Of a stretch of DNA of 64,000 bases, positions 1 through 9,150 are shown one piece after another. The notes beneath the pieces are model-generated. The model searched no databases. It was not told the origin of the DNA and saw only the letters and a list, made by a program, of their open reading frames with translations. A program made the translations under genes and the position numbers. How positions within the stretch are numbered: position 1 is the first letter of the stretch; every line of letters starts with the position of its first letter. Source of the DNA: Pseudomonadales bacterium (GTDB lineage: Bacteria; Pseudomonadota; Gammaproteobacteria; Pseudomonadales; Azotimanducaceae); the NCBI GenBank assembly GCA_011525295.1, contig WTGV01000064.1, positions 1-64,000 on the forward strand. Direction: 5' to 3'.

Positions 1-111
1 ACCGAATTGCGTTTCCTCGTCTGTCGACAAGTTAACGCGAAATGGTACAGGGACTGGGGCGTCTGGACGTGGTAAAACGAATGACCTTTTAGTGATTTCG
101 TGGAGCGTCAA
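1..111 (-). CDS. possible 5' end of a gene running off the left edge
   Basis: On the minus strand a reading frame is open from a TTG at 111-109 to the window edge, 37 codons. It encodes a proline- and valine-rich segment (PRPDAPVPVPFRV at about residues 16-28) that looks like real protein rather than random translation. No Shine-Dalgarno sequence is visible before the TTG and no family is recognised. If real, the gene is divergent from the TonB receptor. It could equally be a chance open frame, so confidence is low. Confidence 0.25.
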   Translation of the reverse strand, partial: MTLHEITKRSFVLPRPDAPVPVPFRVNLSTDEETQFG

Positions 112-204
112 TACGTAGCAAAACTACGATTTGTGTAGTTATGTATATAAGTCCCATTCGTTAAAATCGTAATACAGAAATTTGTCGTATAAATCACTGG
201 GCAT

Positions 205-227
205 TGCCTAGATTTTGGTACTAGGCA
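205..227. promoter_or_regulatory. inverted repeat upstream of the TonB receptor
   Basis: TGCCTAG at 205-211 and CTAGGCA at 221-227 form a perfect 7-bp inverted repeat with a 9-nt loop. It lies about 95 nt before the receptor start and just after a TATAAA at 188-193. A smaller inverted repeat, AACTAC/GTAGTT, lies at 122-140. The element could be an operator or a leader hairpin. It does not resemble a Fur box and has no T-run, so a terminator is unlikely. The rest of 112-320 shows nothing else clear. Confidence 0.25.
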
Positions 228-320
228 GGCGATACCATTGTTAGACAAGGAACTCGTACTCTCGACCTTTCTGGGTTGATGAGTACTACTGGTAGTCGCT
301 ATCACTCTTTGGAGAGCAAA

Positions 321-2852
321 ATGAACAACAATCTTTCAAAAATAACCATCGGAGTCGCACTGACAGTAATGTGCGGATCGCTTGTATCGCAAAACGAACA
401 AGCCAAAGACGAAAACGAAGATATCGAAGTCACAGAATCCTCAAGAATAATCGAAATTGACGTCGAAGCCACGCCGATTGAATCCACTCCAGGGACGACT
501 ACCTACTCTGCCGAAACGATTGAAAAATCTCCCACTGGCGAGGGCAACCTCAGTGATTTGTTACGGCTCAATCCAAGTGTAGACTTTTCTCGCGAGAGTA
601 ATCTTTCTGCAGGAACAGCGAGTCTGCGTCCCGACGAAATTTCTATTCATGGTCAAGAGTTTTATCAAAATCTCTTTCTCATTGATGGTTCTGACGCGAC
701 AAATGATCTAAATCCAGCAAATAGCATGGATGTTTGGAGAACGCCAAGTTTGGTAGCTCCGCACGGTGGCAGTTCTCCTCAAGGATATTACATTGACGTT
801 GACCTGCTAGAGAAAGTCGAGGTGTACGACAGCAACATACCTGTCGAGTTTGGAGGATTCACCGGAGGAGTTGTGTCTGCAGACCTTAAATCCTACGACG
901 GAGAAGACAAAATTTCGTTTAAATGGGGACTACAGAAAGATGAGTGGGAGAGCTTTCATGTTAGCGAAGACGACATCACCACGGCTGATCGCTATAGTGC
1001 AGTCTACACTCCAGACTACGAAAAATCCAATTACAAACTCTCTTTGCAAAGGAGAATAGGAGACATTGGGATCACACTTGGTATTACCAGGAGACATTCC
1101 ACATTCGCACAACAATTTGAAGACGATACCGACACAATTCGGATGCTGGACTATGAAGACAGTATTCAAAATGTCGTCGGGAAGCTCAGTTTTGCATTGG
1201 GTGGCCAGCCACTTACGTTTTCATTCCGATCTACGTCGAGAACTCACGATGGACTAACCTCAACGAATTACACCGGCATGTTTGAAAAAGAACACAACGG
1301 AATTGGGTTCACGGTTGGTACTTCCTATGAATTCGGAGACGGAGACATGGATTTGACATTCTCGTTCGACCAATTGTCGGATATTCTGGATAGCAGCACG
1401 AGCTATTTCACCTATCACGAACATTTAGAGAATAGTGGTATGTCGAGATATGAAGGGGCATTCGGCGATTCAGAGCAACAACAAACTCGCTGGAGCTTTA
1501 AACCTAAATGGACCCGACCAGCCTCAGACGCAGCAAACTTTTGGGGTTCCCATCAACTGACAATGGGTGGCGAAATTAAGACTACCACAAGCTTTTACAA
1601 ACGCCCTGAAGACATTACGTTCGAGAACTTCTGGTGTGTTCGAGACATGGGGAGAGAGGGTTGTCAAGATCAAGACGGAGATGGCGTGAGTAGTGCTGGT
1701 GATGAATATCTGCAGTCTCGGTCATTTTGGTTTGCAGGCGAAGTCGAAGTTTCCTATGAAGAGATATCCGCGTACATAGAAGATAAGTTTTCTTTGAACG
1801 ACTTTCCTGCAGGTAATAACGAAACCAATGTCACTGTTGGTGTGCGCGCAGATTGGGAAAGTTATCTCGAAAATTTCAACATTTCTCCGAGAATCAGCGT
1901 CGACAGAGAACTATTTGACGGTACTATCGTTGCTGGACTTAGCCGCTACTACGGACGCAGTTTCTTTAGGTATGAGCTGAACGACGCCATTTATGGCTGG
2001 CGGGAAATTTTCTTAAATCTCACCCGTCCTAGAGGACGCCCAGGCGAAGAGGTCCCCTGTTCTGATCCCGATTTTGTAAACTGCACTCATCGAACATTTG
2101 ACGACCGATCTGGTCGATCGGAATTGGATACTCCATACTCCAACGAGTGGATGATTGGTTGGTCAACGACAGCATTCGCGATCGATACCAGTGTGCAGTT
2201 TGTGTCTCGCGAATCAAAGAAAGGCGTATCCCGTTCCCGCGACGATGATGGCAACTATTTTTACACTAACGACGGGAGAAGTTCCACACAAAGTGTTTCC
2301 GCGTCGTTCATTAATTCTCAGCCATACCTTTTCGGTATATCCGAAACAACGTTTTCACTCAGCGTGAGCTATAAGAACAGTGAATCGAATCGACAGGACG
2401 ACGGCGGTTACGAAGATGATTTAGACCAAGAATTGATCTATTACAAGGGTAGTCTCATTTCGGCGGAAGAACTACCTGCTTGGGACTACAACGTACCTTT
2501 CGGTATCGGATTTTTCACAACAACTAGATTCCCAGTTTGGGACATCACTTGGACGAATTTCTTCAACCATCGTCAAGGTGGAACTATAGCGCGCGACACC
2601 AGAGAAAATTACATGGATCCTGATACCGGCATGTCGCATGACATTTATGAAGACTTTGAATTTGATGGTCTCCTTACAGTTAATTCAAAGATTTCATGGA
2701 ATGGGCGTATTTCAGATAGATTCTCTGGATTCGTCAACTTTGAAGTGAACAATCTCTTCGACGAAGTTGTAGACAAGAGTAGATTCGACACTCGTCGCCG
2801 ATTTACTCAAGGCCGACGTTTCTGGATCGAAGTGGGTGTGGATTTCAGATAG
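321..2852 (+). CDS. TonB-dependent outer-membrane receptor
   Basis: This 843-residue protein has a Sec-type signal sequence, a TonB-dependent plug domain (about residues 50-180; the IDGSDAT segment is typical) and a long C-terminal barrel. Barrel loops include a Cys pair and a thrombospondin-3-like acidic stretch, DQDGDGVSSAGDE, near residue 450, which may bind calcium. The ATG at 321 was chosen because GGAGAG (311-316) precedes it at proper distance; an ATG at 276 in the same frame lacks this. The ExbB, ExbD, ExbD and TonB genes follow on the same strand, so the receptor is probably served by its own energising complex. The substrate cannot be told from sequence; no iron-related gene is adjacent. 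Confidence 0.93.
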   Translation: MNNNLSKITIGVALTVMCGSLVSQNEQAKDENEDIEVTESSRIIEIDVEATPIESTPGTTTYSAETIEKSPTGEGNLSDLLRLNPSVDFSRESNLSAGTASLRPDEISIHGQEFYQNLFLIDGSDATNDLNPANSMDVWRTPSLVAPHGGSSPQGYYIDVDLLEKVEVYDSNIPVEFGGFTGGVVSADLKSYDGEDKISFKWGLQKDEWESFHVSEDDITTADRYSAVYTPDYEKSNYKLSLQRRIGDIGITLGITRRHSTFAQQFEDDTDTIRMLDYEDSIQNVVGKLSFALGGQPLTFSFRSTSRTHDGLTSTNYTGMFEKEHNGIGFTVGTSYEFGDGDMDLTFSFDQLSDILDSSTSYFTYHEHLENSGMSRYEGAFGDSEQQQTRWSFKPKWTRPASDAANFWGSHQLTMGGEIKTTTSFYKRPEDITFENFWCVRDMGREGCQDQDGDGVSSAGDEYLQSRSFWFAGEVEVSYEEISAYIEDKFSLNDFPAGNNETNVTVGVRADWESYLENFNISPRISVDRELFDGTIVAGLSRYYGRSFFRYELNDAIYGWREIFLNLTRPRGRPGEEVPCSDPDFVNCTHRTFDDRSGRSELDTPYSNEWMIGWSTTAFAIDTSVQFVSRESKKGVSRSRDDDGNYFYTNDGRSSTQSVSASFINSQPYLFGISETTFSLSVSYKNSESNRQDDGGYEDDLDQELIYYKGSLISAEELPAWDYNVPFGIGFFTTTRFPVWDITWTNFFNHRQGGTIARDTRENYMDPDTGMSHDIYEDFEFDGLLTVNSKISWNGRISDRFSGFVNFEVNNLFDEVVDKSRFDTRRRFTQGRRFWIEVGVDFR

Positions 2853-2954
2853 AGCTAAGTTAGCACACTCAGTTCTAAATTTCTGCTTCATTGTCTTTTG
2901 TCATTAGTGAGCACTAAGTCAACGGTTGAACATCAACATTTTTAACAGTTGAAC

Positions 2955-3587
2955 ATGTTAGAATCGTTGCTTCGCTTTCTCCAAGTCGGGGGACCAGTAG
3001 TTTGGTTACTGCTGGCGATCTCAGTCGTTGCCATCGCCATCGTCATTTACAAAATGTGGCAACTCGTACAAGCACGACCAGACGATAGCGTCCATCTCCA
3101 ACCAGCAATACAAGCCTGGATGGAACATGATCATTCATTGGCTATATCAAAGCTCAGTACACAAGCGTTCGCTTACGATATTGTCAAATTCACTATGGAG
3201 AATTTGTCTGATAATCAACATGATGAAGCAGTTATTAAGGAAGAAATCGAACGGATGTCGATCACTAAACTGTCTGGACTTCGATCTCTCTTGCCGGCAC
3301 TTGAAGTGATTGGAACCCTAAGCCCGTTGCTTGGGTTGTTAGGAACGGTACTTGGCATGATCAACGCGTTTCAAGCTATGGAAGTAGCTGGCAATCAAGT
3401 GGACCCTTCTGTGCTTGCTGGAGGAATTTGGCAGGCTCTTCTTACCACGGCACTTGGACTTGCTATCGCGATTCCAGTACTCGCGGCGTTCAATTGGATG
3501 GATCGCAAAATACAGCGTAGCGCAATGTTAATCAACGATACCGTCACACAAATATTCACCGCTTACCATCTTCGTAAAACAGCATAA
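2955..3587 (+). CDS. exbB: ExbB/TolQ-family proton-channel protein
   Basis: ExbB forms the inner-membrane pentamer that converts proton-motive force into TonB movement. The 210-residue protein has three membrane segments, at about 11-33, 115-138 and 160-180. The second contains the family-typical core [16 protein letters not shown] with TolQ/ExbB-type small residues. An in-frame TTG six nt upstream (2949) is an alternative start; neither has a clear Shine-Dalgarno sequence, so ATG was preferred. It lies about 100 nt after the receptor gene and 9 nt before the first ExbD. The receptor and TonB context favours ExbB over TolQ, because no TolR, TolA or TolB is present. Confidence 0.93.
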   Translation: MLESLLRFLQVGGPVVWLLLAISVVAIAIVIYKMWQLVQARPDDSVHLQPAIQAWMEHDHSLAISKLSTQAFAYDIVKFTMENLSDNQHDEAVIKEEIERMSITKLSGLRSLLPALEVIGTLSPLLGLLGTVLGMINAFQAMEVAGNQVDPSVLAGGIWQALLTTALGLAIAIPVLAAFNWMDRKIQRSAMLINDTVTQIFTAYHLRKTA

Positions 3588-3596
3588 ATTCGAGAT

Positions 3597-3995
3597 ATGC
3601 TTGATCTGTCGCATTATTTGAAATCGAAGAAGCGAACGGTGAGTATGGTTCCGCTCATCGACATTGTTTTCATCTTACTACTCTTTTTCATATTGACCAA
3701 AACGGTAGTAGCAGACAAACAACTCAGTCTTGACACCGCCAAAGCACAACCATCACAACAACAAGAAACAGTTAATGTTTGGTTAGAAAACGACGACGGA
3801 CTACTCGTGATTGATGGACTCTTCGTCGAGAGTGCAGATCAGGACGAACTAGATTGGTGGATCCAAAACAAGGGTCCAAACACCAACTATGTCATCGACA
3901 TTCAAGAGGATGTTTCAACACAAGGACTGATAACCTTGCTGGACCGGATGAAGCAAGCCAAGGCTTCGAACGTAACGATTGAACTAGACAAGTAA
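3597..3995 (+). CDS. exbD: ExbD/TolR-family protein, canonical
   Basis: This 132-residue ExbD has a short cytoplasmic N-terminus, one membrane helix (about 17-38) and a periplasmic domain. The helix carries PLID at 19-22, so Asp22 stands where E. coli ExbD has its essential proton-carrying Asp25. Its stop codon overlaps the start of the second ExbD (TAATG), which suggests translational coupling and a fixed ratio of the two. It works with ExbB and TonB at the inner membrane. Confidence 0.93.
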   Translation: MLDLSHYLKSKKRTVSMVPLIDIVFILLLFFILTKTVVADKQLSLDTAKAQPSQQQETVNVWLENDDGLLVIDGLFVESADQDELDWWIQNKGPNTNYVIDIQEDVSTQGLITLLDRMKQAKASNVTIELDK

Positions 3996-4426
3996 TGAAT
4001 CTCATTCAAGAGCACAACACCTCGAATGTGAGCGACTCACAAATGATTCCTTTGATAAACGTCGTGTTCTTGATGCTAGCCTTCATTCTGATCACTGGCA
4101 ACATTGAGAAGTCCAGCGAAAAGAGTCCAGACATTCAAGAATTGGCCGTCCCTTCCTCAACAAGTAATCTGGATCAAGAGCGACACGATGTAACCGTGAC
4201 CTTAGACAAGTCTGGGTCAGTGTATATTGACAAAACCGCGACCAACATAGATGATTTCGCAGAAACTTTTCCACTTTCGGCGAGCGACATCGTTGAAGCT
4301 CAAGTTCTAATTAGAGCTGACGCGAGTGTGCCTGCACACGCCACGAGAGAAGTGCTAAAGAAATTGAGAGACCTTGGATTGAGAAGAATCTCCTTAGCTA
4401 CGGTTCGCGCCTATTCATCGGATTGA
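3995..4426 (+). CDS. exbD: second ExbD-like protein with Asn at the channel Asp position
   Basis: This 143-residue protein has the ExbD layout: short N-terminus, one membrane helix (about 17-36) and a periplasmic domain ending RRISLATVRAYSSD. The helix reads PLINVVFLML, so residue 22 is Asn (codon AAC) where the partner ExbD has Asp22. That Asp is required for proton flow in characterised ExbD and TolR. The gene starts inside the stop codon of the canonical ExbD. It may form a mixed ExbD dimer with only one protonatable site, or have a structural role. It has no frameshift and looks maintained. Confidence 0.88.
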   Translation: MNLIQEHNTSNVSDSQMIPLINVVFLMLAFILITGNIEKSSEKSPDIQELAVPSSTSNLDQERHDVTVTLDKSGSVYIDKTATNIDDFAETFPLSASDIVEAQVLIRADASVPAHATREVLKKLRDLGLRRISLATVRAYSSD

Positions 4427-4540
4427 AGCACCGTCCATCACGGTTTCATACTAGGTGATTTCTGATTCACTTCCTGCGAATGCGACTCATTAATCCGCTT
4501 ACAATCTAGGTCGAAATAAGCAACAAATTTTTCGCCACTC

Positions 4541-5266
4541 ATGATAAACTCAAGGACTATTTGGACGTTTGCGATTGGATTATCGATCATAGCACACTTC
4601 TTAGTCTTTGCAATGTTTTACGAAGGTGGGCAAAACTACGGAGACGACGGATATCTCGAGGTTGAACTGTCGCTTGAAGAGCCCAAGCGCGACCAACAAA
4701 CACAAACCAAACGAGCATTACCCGAGCCACCGAGGCAGGAGTTTATGCCCCAAATGCCTGAGCCGACTGAGTTAATTCCAATTGACATGGATTTGAGTCC
4801 AACAATTGATATTTCACCACAGGACTTATCGGAGATGCCGGAAATCTCACTCGATGTTCAAAATTTGAACGACTCATTTGATCCTTTAGGCGATTCCAAC
4901 TCCATCTATTTTGGTACGGGTCCTACCGATGAATCGGTAAGAAAGAAGGGATCGGAAAGCCTCGAAGGTACCTATCTGAAGCGTGTGAGTGCTCGAATCC
5001 ATCGGTTCAAACAGTACCCAAGAGAAGCTAGAATAGCTAAACAGGAAGGCACCGTGGTTATTCAATTAACGCTGGATTCAGAGGGTCGCGTACAAGACAA
5101 AAATCTCACAACTTCAAGTGGCATCGATTTGTTAGACGAAGCGGCTCTACAAATTATCACAAAAGCCGATCCGTTCCCAAAATTTCCTTCGGCACTAGTG
5201 AAAAAAATTGGGAATCAGCTCAAATTCTCGACTGCGATCAACTACAAATTGAGCGAATCTCAGTAA
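4541..5266 (+). CDS. tonB: TonB energy-transducing protein
   Basis: The 241-residue protein has one N-terminal membrane helix (about 8-28), then a Pro/Glu/Asp-rich periplasmic linker (about 45-140), then a TonB C-terminal domain (about 150-240). The domain shows the usual pattern: YP after a short helix, a GTVVIQLTLDSEGRV strand pair, then SSGIDLLDEAAL and a closing strand. TonB contacts the TonB box of outer-membrane receptors and passes on energy from ExbB/ExbD. The gene starts 114 nt after the second ExbD and ends convergent with ihfB. The linker is acidic rather than the Pro-Lys type of E. coli TonB. Confidence 0.93.
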   Translation: MINSRTIWTFAIGLSIIAHFLVFAMFYEGGQNYGDDGYLEVELSLEEPKRDQQTQTKRALPEPPRQEFMPQMPEPTELIPIDMDLSPTIDISPQDLSEMPEISLDVQNLNDSFDPLGDSNSIYFGTGPTDESVRKKGSESLEGTYLKRVSARIHRFKQYPREARIAKQEGTVVIQLTLDSEGRVQDKNLTTSSGIDLLDEAALQIITKADPFPKFPSALVKKIGNQLKFSTAINYKLSESQ

Positions 5267-5318
5267 AGATAAGCAAGCTATCGGCTTGATCTTCTTCGTA
5301 TGAAGGAGAAGAGTCTGC

Positions 5319-5645
5319 TCAGTCGTCGGCTGTCTCTAATGCAGAGGGATCAAAAACAACCGCGGCATGTCGCTGTACTGTATCGCGTAACTTCGGACTA
5401 ACCTTAAAGTGCGGTACGTAAGTCTCAGGCAGGTTAACGGTCGCACCATTTCGTGGATCACGCGCGACTCGTGCTGCACGCCGACGCAACGAAAACGTTC
5501 CAAATCCACGAATTTGAACTTCGTTGCCCATGACTAAGGATTCATCCAAGTGCGCCACAATCAGACGTGTGCACTGTTTAATGGTCTCATCAGCGTAATC
5601 TGGATGTTGTCTGGCTATTCTTCGGACTACTTCTGACAATACCAT
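5319..5645 (-). CDS. ihfB: integration host factor beta subunit
   Basis: IHF is a DNA-bending heterodimer used in recombination, replication and promoter architecture. The 108-residue protein matches HU/IHF throughout, including the IRGFGTFSLRRRAARVARDP arm region that contacts the minor groove. Its position directly downstream of rpsA is the usual gammaproteobacterial arrangement and supports the beta rather than alpha assignment. About 12 acidic residues extend the C-terminus beyond the E. coli protein (94 residues). It lies 25 nt after rpsA, probably in the same transcript. Confidence 0.95.
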   Translation of the reverse strand: MVLSEVVRRIARQHPDYADETIKQCTRLIVAHLDESLVMGNEVQIRGFGTFSLRRRAARVARDPRNGATVNLPETYVPHFKVSPKLRDTVQRHAAVVFDPSALETADD

Positions 5646-5670
5646 TGATGGATCCTCGGTCGCTAAGAAA

Positions 5671-7347
5671 TTACTTCTTCTTTAGTTGTGAGCGTATGAG
5701 TTCTCCAAACGTAGTTGCTCGCGACTCTTCTTCAGTTTGTTGCTGATACTCACGATGCGCTTCAGCTTCGTGGTCTTCTTCACTCTGCTTGATTGACAGC
5801 CACAACACTCGATTGCGATTATCAACGGTCAATATCTTGCCGACAATTCCGTCTCCTTCTTTCAATGCGTGGCGTGCGTCCTCTACGTGGTCTTGAGAAA
5901 TCTCACTTACGCGGACTACACCCACAACACCCTCTGCTAACTCTACTGTGGCATCTTGTTGTGTTACTTCCGATACCACTCCAGCCACAACAGTACCACG
6001 GGGATTATCCTTTACATAGTCGCCGAAAGCGTCCACATCAAGTTGCTTAATCCCCAGACCGATACGCTCTCGCTCCACATCGATCGCGAGTACAACTGCG
6101 TCAACTTGCTCACCTCGACTGAATCGTCGAATGACGGTTTCACCAGGTTCAGTCCAAGACATGTCAGAGAGATGGACTAGCCCGTCGACATTCCCGGGTA
6201 GCCCGATAAAGATTCCAAAATCAGTAATGGATTTGACCTTTCCAGAGACTTTCTGACCGATCTCGTGGGTATCGCCAAATACCTCCCAAGGATTGTCTTT
6301 ACACTGTTTCATCCCAAGTGAGACGCGACGACGTTCCTCGTCGATGCCGAGCACCATAACTTCGATCGTATCCCCAACAGTTACGATCTTCGCAGGATTC
6401 ACGTTTCGACTCGTCCAATCCATTTCAGACACGTGTACCAATCCTTCGACACCGTCTTCAACTTCAGCAAAGCAACCGTAGTCCGTGATGTTGGTCACCG
6501 TTGCATACACCTTAGTTCGAGGAGGATAACGTTCCAATATATCGCTCCATGGATCCTCACCGAGTTGCTTCATGCCAAGGGACACGCGTGACTTGTCAGA
6601 ATCGAACGAGAGGACTCTTACAGTGACTTCCTCGCCCACAGTTACAACTTCGCTGGGATGGCGAACCCGTTTCCAGGCCATATCCGTAACGTGTAATAAC
6701 CCGTCCACGCCGCCTAAGTCGACAAACGCACCGTACTCTGTTAAATTTTTCACTATTCCTTTGATGACTTGTCCTTCGGTCAGTGAAGCTAATAATGCGT
6801 CTCGCTCTTCACTGTTCTCTGTTTCCAATACTGCGCGTCGAGAAACGACCACGTTGTTTCGGCGGGAATCCAGCTTTATGATTCGAAAGTCCATTTCTTC
6901 GCCTTCTATGTCCGTCGGCTCTTTCAGCGGTTTAAGATCAACCAGCGAACCGGGAAGAAACGCGCGGATATCCTCTATGAGGACAGTGAATCCACCTTTC
7001 ACCTTGCTACAAAGTTTACCCCGAACTGCTTCCTGTCCTTCAAAAGCTTCTTCAAGCCGTTCCCAAGTCTCCGCACGTTTTGCTTTTTCACGGGACAGCC
7101 TAGTCTCGCCGAAGCCATCATCCACGACTTCCATAGCTACTTTTACTTGATCACCGACGTTCAGATGGAAGTTTCCCTCTACGTCGAGAAACTGTTCGCG
7201 CGGAATGACACCTTCGGACTTTAAGCCAACGTGCATGGTTACGTATTCATTGTCGATATCGACTACCGTTCCCACGACGATGGAACCCGGTATCATCTCA
7301 ACGGTCTCAACACTTTCTTCAAGTAGCTCAGCGAATGTTTCGGTCAT
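5671..7347 (-). CDS. rpsA: 30S ribosomal protein S1
   Basis: S1 binds mRNA on the 30S subunit and helps initiation on structured or weakly Shine-Dalgarno leaders. The 558-residue protein contains six S1 OB-fold repeats, roughly at 20-90, 105-170, 190-258, 275-345, 362-432 and 450-515. Repeats 3 to 5 show the LGMKQ or LGIKQ ending typical of S1. GGGAGA just before the ATG is a good ribosome site. It sits between cmk and ihfB as in E. coli and Pseudomonas, but here cmk is almost 1 kb upstream, separated by a pseudogene, so rpsA is likely to have its own promoter. Confidence 0.97.
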   Translation of the reverse strand: MTETFAELLEESVETVEMIPGSIVVGTVVDIDNEYVTMHVGLKSEGVIPREQFLDVEGNFHLNVGDQVKVAMEVVDDGFGETRLSREKAKRAETWERLEEAFEGQEAVRGKLCSKVKGGFTVLIEDIRAFLPGSLVDLKPLKEPTDIEGEEMDFRIIKLDSRRNNVVVSRRAVLETENSEERDALLASLTEGQVIKGIVKNLTEYGAFVDLGGVDGLLHVTDMAWKRVRHPSEVVTVGEEVTVRVLSFDSDKSRVSLGMKQLGEDPWSDILERYPPRTKVYATVTNITDYGCFAEVEDGVEGLVHVSEMDWTSRNVNPAKIVTVGDTIEVMVLGIDEERRRVSLGMKQCKDNPWEVFGDTHEIGQKVSGKVKSITDFGIFIGLPGNVDGLVHLSDMSWTEPGETVIRRFSRGEQVDAVVLAIDVERERIGLGIKQLDVDAFGDYVKDNPRGTVVAGVVSEVTQQDATVELAEGVVGVVRVSEISQDHVEDARHALKEGDGIVGKILTVDNRNRVLWLSIKQSEEDHEAEAHREYQQQTEEESRATTFGELIRSQLKKK

Positions 7348-7779
7348 GTTCTCCCAAGGTTTTAGTAAGATAAAACGTCCGGCATAGGAAACGGCATAAG
7401 CATAAACACCCGTATGCGTGACAATTCGGAAAATTCACACGGACGAAGACTTGTGGGCTTGAACTCCCACAGAAAATTAACTGTGTGCGACCGTACGAAT
7501 GGTACCCGTACGTTGTCCCTAGCCAGAACTAGCGATATTTTAACGAAGTGCGGGTAGGACTATTCGTGCGTTGTAGAGTCTTGAGTATTAATCGCTATTT
7601 CGAGAGTACTTCGGTTTGATACATCTTCCCAGATTGACATTTTGATCAATGTGTAAGTTCCACACCTTTCCCACGCTATAACTAAGCGGGGACTCTCGTG
7701 TACAATAGTAGATATGTGTTTCGGCTTGTGTTTAATGTTGGTGTGCTTGATCGTGTTGCTTGCGTGGAGATCTTCATAG
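7348..7779. other. rpsA upstream region, no gene seen
   Basis: This stretch precedes rpsA (minus strand) and holds no convincing open frame. TGTGGG at 7452-7457 pairs with CCCACA at 7466-7471 in a 6-bp hairpin with an 8-nt loop, about 105 nt before rpsA. It could be part of an S1 leader, because S1 autoregulates through leader structure in E. coli. No clear -35/-10 pair was identified by eye. Confidence 0.35.
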
Positions 7780-8275
7780 TTAGCAAAGTTCCACGACGAC
7801 GGCTATCGATTTTCTAAATTTCGAACTCGCACTGGCAACAAACGCACTCTGTGCGAGGTCAAACAGATTCTGGAGCAACGACCCGATTGTCTATACCGAA
7901 TCGAACCTCACGGACGTACGATGCATTTGGAAGCGGCGTATCGAGGTAGAACAGAAACAGTACAACATTTACTCGAGCTTAGTGCTGATCCTCACGTGTG
8001 GGGATGCCACTTCACGCCAATGTTCGTCGAAGTTAGTCCGTACTCTGCCGTGGTATGAAAAAAAAGCACGGATATGGCGAGATTCTTAAAGGACCTATAC
8101 CAGCCCTCAGATTGGTTATCCGCTGTATTCTTCGGTGAATATGAAAGGGTCAAGATCTCATTGAAGAACGACCCGAACTAGTCAAATGCACTTCGTTCGA
8201 CCATCAGGTCTCGTTCTAAACCTGCATCAGTTAGCTCAACTCTACTACAACATGGTGCTAGCATCGCAAGTGTAA
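7780..8275 (+). pseudogene. decayed ankyrin-repeat gene
   Basis: Three reading frames must be joined to recover protein similarity. From about 7783 to a TGA at 8056-8058 the frame encodes an ankyrin-like unit with GRTMHLEAAYRGRTETVQHL and then LLELSADPHV, close to the classic G-TPLH-AA-GH-E-V-LLL-GADP pattern. After an A8 run (8058-8065) a second frame gives AVFFGEYERVKISLKNDPN and stops at TAG 8179-8181. Near 8240-8270 another frame gives LLQHGASIASVS. No start codon with a ribosome site serves the whole. Ankyrin proteins mediate protein binding and are often exchanged between host-associated bacteria. The remnant lies antisense to the rpsA/cmk run and is probably not functional. Confidence 0.65.
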
Positions 8276-8329
8276 GCGCGCACGATCGACGACGACGCGA
8301 CACATGACTAAGAGCTGATTCCTTCTGTC

Positions 8330-9130
8330 TTAGCGACTTTCGGATTTATCGTCGACGAGATTGCGCTGTTGTGCAAGTCGAAAAACTTCAGCAACCGTTT
8401 GTTCGATAGACAAATTTGAACTATCCAAACAAACAGAATCTTCAGCGGGGATAGCTGGTGCTACTTCTCGAAGCGAATCTTTTCGATCGCGTTCTTCCAT
8501 CATTTCTCGAATCCTTTGAAATTCCGATTCTGGAAGTTTCAATTGCTGTAATCGTCGCCGAGCTCGTGTTTCAGCTGAAGCTTCCAAAAATATCTTGAGT
8601 TGAGCGTCTGGAAATATAACAGTACCCATGTCTCTACCGTCGGCCACTAACCCTGGAGCTTCACAGCGTTCGCGTTGTTTTGGAATGAGCATTTGACGAA
8701 CTCTCGGGGACGCTGCCACCCGAGCTGCAAGTCTTGAGATGGGATCTGAGCGTACGGTCTCTGTGATGTCGTTTCCATTCCATCGCACATAACTCTGTCG
8801 TAGTGAGTCACTCAACACGACCACACTATCGTTTGTAACCATCGCTTGAGACAACCAGTCTTGTTGCGAAGCATCTATGCCCGCGTTAAAGTGTGCAATC
8901 TTAACTCGACGAGAGAGTAGTTCCTCAATTGACTCGATATCATCGACATCAATACCAAGCTCCTTTACTAAGAATGCTGTAATGCGGTATAACAATCCGC
9001 TATCTAGTAGATTCCATCCGAGTTTATTTGCCACTTTGCTCGCTACAGTACCTTTGCCAGAAGCAGCTAAGCCATCTATCGCGATTACAGGAATTTTCGG
9101 ATCCCCAGAAGTGGAGGTGCGTTTGGTCAG
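8330..9130 (-). CDS. cmk: cytidylate kinase, probable CTG start
   Basis: Cmk phosphorylates CMP and dCMP. The first ATG/GTG/TTG in frame is a GTG at 9034, but starting there would delete the nucleotide-binding loop. The frame upstream is open and encodes IAIDGLAASGKGT, the expected P-loop. No standard start precedes it. A CTG at 9130-9128 lies six nt after GGAGAG (9137-9142), giving 266 residues with the P-loop at 20-28. An ATT at 9094-9092 is the other candidate. The LLDSG, DGRDMGTV and RDRKDS motifs of Cmk are present. The gene begins 20 nt after hisC. Family length is about 225, so the N-terminus is slightly long. Confidence 0.9.
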   Translation of the reverse strand: MTKRTSTSGDPKIPVIAIDGLAASGKGTVASKVANKLGWNLLDSGLLYRITAFLVKELGIDVDDIESIEELLSRRVKIAHFNAGIDASQQDWLSQAMVTNDSVVVLSDSLRQSYVRWNGNDITETVRSDPISRLAARVAASPRVRQMLIPKQRERCEAPGLVADGRDMGTVIFPDAQLKIFLEASAETRARRRLQQLKLPESEFQRIREMMEERDRKDSLREVAPAIPAEDSVCLDSSNLSIEQTVAEVFRLAQQRNLVDDKSESR

Positions 9131-9136
9131 AGAAGT

Positions 9137-9142
9137 CTCTCC
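9137..9142 (-). promoter_or_regulatory. Shine-Dalgarno that decides the cmk start
   Basis: GGAGAG on the minus strand lies six nt before a CTG codon in the cmk frame, in the 20-nt gap after the hisC stop. No ATG, GTG or TTG in frame lies upstream of the conserved P-loop. This site is therefore the best support for a non-AUG start. Confidence 0.6.
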
Positions 9143-9150
9143 AGTGTAGT

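Noticed and set aside
5270-5318. Terminator between tonB and ihfB
   Set aside because: The CTTCTTC/GAAGGAG pairing is bulged and weak, with no clear T-run.
8330-9034. cmk starting at the GTG at 9034
   Set aside because: It would remove the nucleotide-binding loop, which is encoded in frame just upstream.
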